Origin: Cyanophora paradoxa | Lineage: Eukaryota; Glaucocystophyceae; Cyanophorales; Cyanophoraceae | NCBI GenBank assembly: GCA_004431415.1 | Contig: QPMI01000630.1 | Location: forward strand, 1 to 41,824 | Reading direction: 5' to 3' | Length of the DNA stretch: 41,824 bases | Shown: positions 18,235 to 25,800 of the stretch, piece after piece | Position numbering within the stretch: the first letter of the stretch is position 1 | Layout of the letters: every line of letters starts with the position of its first letter | Translations under genes and position numbers: made by a program | Notes under the pieces: model-generated | Databases searched by the model: none | The model's input: the letters and a program-made list of their open reading frames with translations, nothing else | Told to the model about the DNA's origin: nothing

Positions 18235-20688
18235 ATGGCATCTGCAAACTCGCCCCCCAGCCGCGATCGCGATCGCGATCGCGATGAAGAGAAAGATCTA
18301 GATCCGGGTTCCGGATCCGGAGCGAGCGCGAGGGGGCGGTTGCTGCCCTCGCCGAGCTCGGGGGGCGGGTCCAGGCCCCCTTTCGACTCCCGCCCCGCCA
18401 AAGTCCAACTTCCAGCGTACCTGAGCGTGGGGAGGGACCCGGCCCTCGCCTTTCGCCCCTCGTGCGCGCGATGCCAGGTCGAGCGGGTCCCACCCCCATC
18501 GTACATGCTTCCCTGCGCCGTCTCGCGCATCTTGGACCGCACCGGGGCCTCGAGCTTGAACGGATCGCTCGAGGCGCACCCCCGCCCCACGTTCGAGGAC
18601 CTCCGAAGCTGCTCAGGAAAAGCCTGCATCTGCGTCACCTGCGCGATCAATCTGGTGGCCGCGGCCGCGGCCGCCCCCGCCCCCGCCCCCGTGTTCAAGT
18701 GCCCCGCCTGCGGGGAGGACCACCGCGCGCCGGACGAGCTCCTGAGCTCGTCCCGTATCGACGCCTACCTCGCCTACGCGTCCTTTATCGAGGACGGAAA
18801 CAACCCGCAGGCCTGGATCGCCTCCGAAATTATCGGGAGGCAGGCGCTGGCCTCGGTGTTTGAGCACGTGGCCCACCTGGCGCTGGAGGCGGCGCGGGCA
18901 AAGGAGACCCCGCGATCCCGATCGCGAGCGCTGCCCCGCCCCCCCGGGCCCGGCCGGCCCCCCGGCCTCGACGTTGACGTTGGCGCCGGCGCCGGCGTCG
19001 ACGTCCGCGGCAGCGCGAGCCGGACCCGGCACGTCGCGCCCGGACACCGACCCCGCAGCCGGAGAGGGTCCGAGCGGCCCGTCGGAAGGGAACCCGGCGC
19101 CGGCGCCGCCCGGGCCCGGTACCGCGGCCGGTGCGGGCTCGAGTTCGAAAAAGGGCAAGGAGCCGGCCCTGCACGCGCAGGCGCCCGCGGCCGCCCCGGC
19201 CTCCCCGCCGGCAGAGGGCGATCGCGAGAGCGAGGCCAAGGGCGAGGCCGGCGCCGGCGCCGGGGCGAGCGCCAGGGCGGGCCCGGGGCTCCGAAAGCGC
19301 CCCGATCGCGAGGGGCAGGTCCCCTCGGGCGCGACGCAGGCGGGCACCCCCCAGGAGGGGGGCCCCTCCAGGGCGAAGCGCCAGCGGAGCAAGTGGGGCT
19401 CGGGGAGGACGGAGCGCAAGCCCTACGAGAGCGACAAGCTGGTCAAGGTCCTCTACACGGCCTACACGTACCCCGCCGAGCTCGATCGCGACGCGGATGG
19501 GCCAGAGGACGGGGCAGGGGCGCCGGCAGAGGGTTCGAGCTCGCGCTCGGGCTCGGGCTCGGAGCTCGGCGATCCCGCCCCCGGTCCGTCCGCGGCCGGC
19601 CGTGGCCCGGCGGGCGCCGGGCCCTCTGCGGGCCCCTCTGATTCCGGCAAACGCAAGCCTCCGAATTCTCCGGCTGCCGCGGCCGCCGCCGCCGGCTCCG
19701 ATTCCGGATCCGGGAAATCTCAGAGTCCGACGCGGGCTCCCGCGCCGGGAGTCCGGATCCGCGCGATGCGGAGCTGGCCGAGGCGTGGAGCAAGGCCTAC
19801 GCGGCGGCCGTCCGGTTGGACTCGGAGGCGTCGTCCGAGCGCGACGGGGGGGAGGCCGCGGGGGGGGACGAGCTCGAGAGCGCGGGGAGCGCCTCGCAGG
19901 AGGGGCAGGAGGAGGATCCGGAGAGCCTCCCGCCTACGAAAAGGGGCTGGCCGTGGGCGTGGACGTCGCCCTCGTCGGCCGCCGCCTCGACGCGAATCCG
20001 CAGGCCCGGGCGGCTCTGCTCGAACGCGTTCAGAACCTGGGGCGGGAGAGAATTCGGGCGCTCGTCCTCGTCGCCGCCGCGGTCCTCGGGGCGTACGAAA
20101 AGTACAGGTGGGCGCGCGGGATTTCTGTCCATTCTTTCTGCCCGCGCAGGCGGCCGATGGGGCGGGTGCGGGGCGCAGGACTCGCACGGGAACAATCGAA
20201 AATTGTGGGGTACTGGAGAAAGGAGCACATCGAGACAAAGTACAACTCGATTCTCGGTTCGTTTAAATTTCGCGAGCTCGGGGCGCCGGCGGCGCTCCTG
20301 TTGCGCGTGGCCGTGGGGCCGGACTCCCCCCCGCTGACCCTGCAAGCGTGCACCCGTTTGCGCAGAGGCGGTGGGATTCCGGCTCGAGCTCCCGGCACAG
20401 AGAACCGAGATTTACACCGATCTCAAGAATCTGGCAGAGACGATGCGCAGATTCCCCGGCCTCTGCCGGGTCTCTGGGTCCGGCATCAGTCCGATCGACT
20501 TTCTGTCGACCGTACCCCTGCTCAAAACCGCCGACGCCGAGGGCGCGAAGCGCGTCGCTGCGCGGGTGAGCGACGAGGTCCGCCGCGCCAAGGGGTACGC
20601 GTTCGACGAGTCGGTGCTCGAGCTGGGGGCCCTGCAGCCGGCGGCGAGGAGGGGAGGGCGACGCGTCATCCTCGGAGGCGGGGGGTAG
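18235..20688 (+). CDS. Cysteine-rich RING-like protein with long disordered linker and helical C-terminus
   Basis: An ATG at 18235 opens a frame with D-R-D-R repeats, then a cysteine cluster at residues 77-159: C77-x2-C80, C94, C126, C131, C133-x2-C136, C156-x2-C159 with H163. This resembles a RING or related zinc fold with long loops. After about 18900 the likely coding frame shifts by one and continues through a Pro/Ala/Gly/Ser-rich low-complexity region to about 19770. A helical part follows around 19930-20110 (GVDVALVGRRLDANPQARAA). A plausible GT-AG intron lies at about 20107-20149, a further one may lie near 20258-20354, and a final segment ends at 20686-20688. Two or more frame changes remain unexplained, so this may be two adjacent genes or one decayed gene. 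Ubiquitin-ligase activity is only a possibility. Confidence 0.4.
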
Positions 20689-21088
20689 GGGGATTCTGGG
20701 AGCTCCCCGGCCTGCGCACGCGGGCGCCGTAATTTCGAATTCGGAGCTCCCCTCTCGGACGTCGACCCGCCCGAGCTCCTGCGCCCAAGCCTCGGACCGC
20801 TGCACGTGGTGACTTTATTTGTAAAATCTAGACCGCTGCACGTGACAGCGGGCGCTGCACCCCAGCTCTTCATCTTGATCGCGATTCGATAACTGCTCTG
20901 ATACCATCTTGATACTCGCCGAGAGTCGAGCTCGGGTAAAAGTCGAGCCAGAGAAGAGTAATATTTAATATTAAATTTCGCATATACACTGAATGCTCCG
21001 CGGACAAATTTCATGGCCGCGCTTAAAGGGATGCCTAGGTCAGAGACTCGGAGATCGTCCAATCGTCCGGTACCCGGTGACAAGCACG
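20689..21088. other. Intergenic region with promoter of the SKP1-like gene
   Basis: Lower GC, with two CCGCTGCACGTG words near 20799 and 20831, AATATTTAATATTAAAT near 20960, and a weak CTTAAAGG box near 21022-21029, about 66 nt before the ATG at 21089. No gene seen. Confidence 0.4.
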
Positions 21089-21798
21089 ATGGAAACTTCG
21101 ACGGGCCCGCGGCCGCCAATTCATTTGCATTTGCCGATTCATAGCGCGAATTTCGCCGCGAAATGCTTGACCGCGAGCCCGCGCGATCCCGAGGTCGACG
21201 GCGATCCTCGAACTCGTGCGCGTGATCACGACGGGTTCGGGGGCGGTTGCCGGGAGGGTTCAGAGGGGTCCGAGTCGGGGACGGGGACCGGGTGGCGGCG
21301 CCGGCGGCTCCGGCGCCTGGCCATGCATATGGGCCCTGCTTCGCGGCGCGCTGCGCCCCGGACGGCGAGCGGGTCGATCTCTGCGACGCCCTCGTGCGGC
21401 AATCCATCCTGCTGGCGTCCCTGTCCGAGTGCAGCGACGTCGGCCTGGGCGGCGCGCTCGAGGCCACGCCCGTCGATCTGCCGGCGACGGCGGACACCGT
21501 GAGGCTCGCCAACGCGGCGGCGTCGGGCGCCTGGCCGCCCGATCCAGTCCCGCTGCCCCTCTATTTCTCGCTCATCGACCTGCTCCAATTTTTGGACGCT
21601 TATGCGGGCCCGCTCGGCCTCCAGGTCGTAGGGCGGGCCGCGGCCGAGGCGTCCCGGATCGACATCAAGACGCTCCTGCGCGCCCTGGACGCGCGCTGGG
21701 CTCCGCCCGAGCCCGCCCCGGCGCCCGCGACCGCGGGGCCCCCGGCCCGCGCTCGCGCAAGCGACCCAGGTCTCCGATCGCGAACCCAGCAGATCTAG
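21089..21798 (+). CDS. SKP1/BTB-like protein, probably two exons
   Basis: The recognisable part runs from about 21343 to 21798: residues CAPDGERVDLCDALVRQSIL, then an LPATADTVRLANAAA stretch and a FSLIDLLQFLDAYAGPLGL helix. This follows the SKP1/POZ pattern: strand with DG, helix with S-x-L-L, a proline-led helix, then a Leu/Asp-rich helix where SKP1 has LFDLILAANYL. SKP1 links F-box proteins to cullin ubiquitin ligases. That frame has no ATG, so an upstream exon is needed. The ATG at 21089, 66 nt after a TTAAAG box, opens a different frame and could be joined by an intron ending before about 21340; I could not fix the splice sites. The stop lies in AGATCTAG at 21796-21798. The assignment is by pattern only. 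Confidence 0.35.
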
Positions 21799-21950
21799 AT
21801 CTAGAGGCCTAGGGGCGAGGGGCCGGGCGCGGCCTCGAGACCTAGGCCTACACAGACATCCGTTTTATATATAGCTAGCTTTTTTATTATACATTGGGAG
21901 CGCGCGATTCTACGAACTTCCGAACCGCATGCGCTCGAGCACGAGTCTCC
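21799..21950. other. Spacer with CTAG palindromes
   Basis: Holds AGATCTAGATCTAGAGGCCTAGG just after the SKP1-like stop, then CCTAGGCCTA and TATATATAGCTAGC, leading into the second satellite locus. Confidence 0.5.
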
Positions 21951-22740
21951 CAGAGGGAGAAGAAGGGGGTACAGGCCAAGAGGGAGGGGGAAGTATCAGG
22001 GGGGGGAATTCGTGGCGGTGGGGAGGGGGCGAACGGTTGCAAGGGGGTACAGGCGGTCTCGCATGGGGTTCTGGATCTTCTAACGGGGGCGAGGCGAGTT
22101 TCCAAAAGGCGGGCAGGGCGTGTGTGAAGGGGTACAGCGCGCGACTCGAAGCGTCTCCCCCTAGAGGGGGCGTGGCGAGTTTCCAGAGGGGGGGGGGGGT
22201 AGGGGGTACAAGGGGGAATTCGAGCGCGACCACAATGCAGACTAGGATCGCTCCCTCCATCCCTTGGAACAGGAACCCTTCCGGGGGCGAACGGTTGCAA
22301 GGGGGGTACAGGCGGTCTCGCATGGGGTTCTGGATCTTCTAACGGGGGCGAGGCGAGTTTCCAAAAGGCGGGGCAGGGGCGTGTGAAGGGGTACAGCGCG
22401 CGACTCGAAGCGTCTCCCCCTAGAGGGGGGCGTGGCGAGTTTCCAGAGGGGGGGTAGGGGGTACAAGGGGAATTCGAAGGCCTCGCCGCACCCCTAGCTA
22501 TAGGAGGGCCGGGGCGAGTTTCCAGAAGGCTCGGAGTGGGTGTGCGGGCGCCCTCGAAATTAAAGGTACATCCTCTGGGGTGGACGTGGTGAGTTTCCAG
22601 GGGGCGAGGCGTGAGGAAGTAAGGGGTGGAGATTTCGAAGGTTAGCACCCTCTTTATCCAGCTATAGCTGGGGGAGCACGGCGAGTTTCCAGAGAACGCG
22701 CGCAGGCGCGGGAGATCTTTGCGGGCCGTGACACCTAGAA
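21951..22740 (-). repeat. Satellite block with core in minus orientation, including a 258-bp duplication
   Basis: GGCGAGTTTCC occurs near 22094, 22176, 22352, 22434, 22513 and 22682, with a variant GGTGAGTTTCC near 22590. A segment starting at GCGAACGGTTGCAAGG (about 22029) recurs about 258 bp later (about 22287), with nearly identical sequence for more than 150 bp. GGGGTAC words lie between the cores. Long minus-strand open frames here are products of the repeat. Confidence 0.85.
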
Positions 22741-22784
22741 CTCACCGTCTCGCTCATACTATGATATCCCGCGTCTCGGCCCCC

Positions 22785-23390
22785 AGCTGGAAACTCGCCC
22801 CGCTCCCCCTCAGAGCCCTCCGCCCCTTGCTGGAAACTCGCCCCGCTCCCCTCAGAGCCCCCGCCCCCCAGCTGGAAACTCGCCCCGCTCCCCCTCAGAG
22901 CCCTCCCGCCCCCCAGCTGGAAACTCGCCCCGCTCCCCCTCAGAGCCCTCCCGCCCCCCAGCTGGAAACTCGCCCCGCTCCCCCTCAGAGCCCTCCCGCC
23001 CCCCAACTGGAAACTCGCCCCGCCCCCCCTTAGAGCCCTCCCGCCGCAGCTGGAAACTCGCCCCGCTCCCCCTCAGAGCCCTCCCGCCCCCCAGCTGGAA
23101 ACTCGCCCCGCCCCCCCTCAGAGCCCCCCCGCCGCAGCTGGAAACTCGCCCCGCCCCCCTCAGAGCCCCCCGCCGCAGCTGGAAACTCGCCCCGCCCCCC
23201 CTCAGAGCCCTCCGCCCCCCAGCTGGAAACTCGCCCCGCCCCCCCTCAGAGCCCTCCCGCCCCCCAGCTGGAAACTCGCCCCGCTCCCCCTCAGAGCCCC
23301 CCCGCCGCAGCTGGAAACTCGCCCCGCTCCCCTCAGAGCCCTCCCGCCCCCAGCTGGAAACTCGCCCCGCTCCCCTCAGAGCCCGAGGTG
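22785..23390 (+). repeat. About 44-bp tandem satellite, 14 units, core in plus orientation
   Basis: The unit is roughly CTGGAAACTCGCCCCGCTCC followed by CCTCAGAGCCCTCCCGCCCCCCAG. Cores start near 22787, 22830, 22872, 22917, 22962, 23007, 23050, 23095, 23138, 23178, 23222, 23267, 23312 and 23354. Units vary only in C-run length and a CCCCCAG / GCCGCAG difference. It is the most regular array in the window and has the opposite orientation to the block on its left. Confidence 0.95.
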
Positions 23391-23917
23391 CCGGCGGGGC
23401 CGTGACGAGAAACTAGAAGAGAGGGGCGGGGAGGGGGGGGGCGACCTCGCCGGATTGCTCATACCCCGCCCCGCGTCCTGGCCCGCCTCTACCCCCCCCC
23501 TCCCCCTTCCCCCCCTCCCTCCCCCCCTACCCCCCGCTCCCCTGAAACTCCCCCTGCCCCCCCCCGGCGCTCGCGCTAGCCCGCGCGCAGCAAGCGTTCT
23601 TCGAGGCTCTTCAGCGCTTGTGCATTTGGTCAGCGCGCGAGCGGCGCGCGGGGGGGTACGTTGCCTCTGGCTTCGATCCTTGCGTACCCCCCGAGTCCAT
23701 CGCCGCCGGCGCGCTTGGCGGAGCTCGCGATCGCGGGGCGAGGCGCGGCCCGCGTTCGATATTCAGATGGCCACCGCGCCGCCCACTCCCCACGCTGCGG
23801 CGCCGGGCCCAGCGCGACTCGAAAGGATCTGCAGAGGGGTATGAGCACGCCGAGGGGCCCAGGGGGGCCGAGAGAGACCGCGTACCCCCGCCGCGCAGGA
23901 GACTGCAACTGTCCTTC
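23391..23917. other. Spacer between satellite and histone gene
   Basis: Polypyrimidine runs at 23485-23575, then mixed GC-rich sequence. Open frames are present by composition only, and no gene is supported. Confidence 0.4.
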
Positions 23918-24986
23918 TTACATGTCGCCCCGGAGCCGGCGGGTAAACTGAATGTCCTGCCCGGGGATTTGAGCGGCCCGTGGATTTGAGCGGCCCGTGG
24001 GGGTGGCGGCCCGGGGCGCGGGGCGATGGGCGCGGGGCGCGGGGCCGGGCCCACCTTGGGCTGGATCGTGATCCGCTTGGCGTGGATGGCGGCGAGGTTC
24101 GCGTCATCGAGACGGTTCACGAGAAACTGCGCCCGCAGTCAGGTCAGGCGGGCGCCCGGGGAGCGAAGGGGCGGGGAAGGAGCGGGCGCGCACGGCCTCG
24201 GCGGCCTCGCGGAGGCACTCGATGGCCTCGCGGCGCCAGCGCAGCTCGATATTACCCTCGCCTTCGGCCGCCTTCTTCTCCTTCATGACGTCCTGCCCGA
24301 TCTCCCTGACCTGCGGCCCGTGACGCGGGGGGCCGGGCGACCGGAGCGGGCCGGCGCACGAGGCGGGCAAAGCCGGCGTAGCTGATGAGCGCGTTCGTGG
24401 TCTGCACGGTGGCGGTGAGCCGTCTCGGCCGCTCGTACGGCGGGGGCGCGCGCGGAGCCGACGTGCCTTCTGGTACTTGCGGATCTACGGGAGGAGGGAA
24501 CTGTCCGTCGGGCACGAGCGAGGGGATCGAGAGAGGCGAGGCGCACCTCGCGAAGTGCCACGGTGCCTTTCAAGACGCCCCGCCAGGTCGCCGGACCGGC
24601 GCACGCGTCAGGAATCAGCGGCGGGGGCGGGGCGGCGGGCCCGGGGGGCGCGTGGGGCGGCAGGGAAACGACCGGGGCGGTAGCGGTGAGGCTTCTTGAC
24701 CTGGTGACGATGACCAAGGTGAGCAGAGGCCGGCGCGTGTGCGCGGCCCACGGCTAGCAGTGGCCCCGGGATCCCACGCACCCCGCCGGCCGCGGGCGCG
24801 CTCTTGCGGGCGGCCTTGCTCGAGAGATTCTTCTTGGCGGGCGCGTCCGCGAAGCGCTTGCGAGGAGCCTTCTCTCCCGTGCCCTTCTGACCCTGCGAGC
24901 ACGACGACGTCGTACGCATCGGCGGCGCCGGCGCGCGGCGGGACGGCGGCCGGGAGAGAGCTCACGGTGTGCTTCACCCTGGCCAT
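23918..24986 (-). CDS. Divergent histone H3, 9 exons
   Basis: Exons (minus strand): 24986-24966, 24892-24782, 24700-24673, 24566-24547, 24484-24467, 24401-24360, 24310-24194, 24126-24055, 23956-23918. Joined, they encode 155 residues in one frame with no frameshift. Recognisable H3 pieces are [74 protein letters not shown] and RRLRG. Canonical H3 is 135 residues plus Met. Extra length is a roughly 9-residue insert in the tail after K18 and a roughly 11-residue insert in loop 1 of the histone fold. Lys4, 9, 14, 18 and 27 are kept, but T3 is Val and S10 is Gly. Intron 5 (24466-24402) starts GC. H3 wraps DNA in nucleosomes; the loop 1 expansion recalls centromeric H3, but viral or lineage-specific H3 is equally possible. 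Confidence 0.85.
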
Positions 24987-25800
24987 CGAGACGCGCTAGA
25001 GTGTGGCTGGAGAGCGTGCGACGCGCGCCCCATCCTCGACGCCGGTGGACCCTTTTCTGCGCGACCACCGCGCGCTCGAGTGACAGCGATCGAAGCTGCG
25101 GGTCGCTGGATGCGCGGGAGATGGCGCGGCCGCGGAGCTGGGCATGTGCATACGAGCAGGAAGAGATATCGATACCCGCGGAGTCGAACCCGCGTGCCTG
25201 AAATGCTTGGCTCGTGCGCCGAATTGGCGTACCCCAGTGAAACCGAATTGGCGTACCCCAGTGACTAGGACCCCCAGGGCCGTTGATAGCCGCGGGCACG
25301 CGGCCCGAATCCGATTTCGCGGTCGCCGCCCCGGCAGGCATCGATTCCCATACAAGGGCACCGGGGTACGGGCGGGACCGAAACTTCGATCCGCTGGGCA
25401 CCCACCTCCAAATCGGCACCCTCGCCACCGATTTACTGCTAAATATCACGCTTAGTGCGGATCCACGGATCCTCGTTTATCAAGCAAAACGGATTTCAAA
25501 AAGCGTAATGGCACCCGCTTGCCGTCGCCCTACGGTGCTGTACGGGCCTGTCCGGATCCCTCTCTGCTTGGGGCGCCTCTGGGCCTAGCCAACTGCTTAG
25601 CGCATCCCGCTCAGCGCACCCGCACACGCGTAACGCAGCGTACACTGGAGGCGGGCCTGCGCCAATACTTCTCCAGCGCATGGCTGTTCTCGATTCAGCG
25701 CGTCTACTGCGATCCAAGCGACTCGCCTGCACCGAATGCCGCTCTCAGTCGCCCAAACTTTGCTGCCGGCAGCTGCAGCGTTCTCTCGGCTCTCAGCGAC
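24987..25800. other. Intergenic; direct repeat and tRNA-like T-arm
   Basis: A 22-bp word, CCGAATTGGCGTACCCCAGTGA less its last bases, occurs at 25219 and again at 25243. Beside it on the minus strand is CGCGGGTTCGACTCCGCG, which looks like a tRNA T-arm but has no matching cloverleaf. No promoter motif is obvious for the divergent genes at 24986 and 25801. The last GGGGTAC/GTACCCC words of the window that I see are in this stretch (near 25228, 25252 and 25366). Confidence 0.5.

Noticed and set aside
21887-23033. Minus- and plus-strand proline-rich proteins in the second satellite locus
   Set aside because: Their peptides (ETRPAPPQSPPAPQL and similar) simply translate the 44-bp and related satellites; no start context, promoter or domain.
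23455-23844. 129-codon plus-strand frame near the H3 gene
   Set aside because: It begins in a polypyrimidine run and shows only low-complexity Pro/Ala sequence, with no promoter or domain.
25165-25225. tRNA gene on the minus strand
   Set aside because: Only a T-arm-like GGTTCGACT with a stem is present. The 3' acceptor strand has no matching 5' strand, and no D-arm or anticodon arm forms, so it is at best a fragment.
25519-25800. N-terminal extension of the 25801 gene
   Set aside because: The frame is open upstream, but the proposed start is TTG and I see no ATG in frame before 25801.
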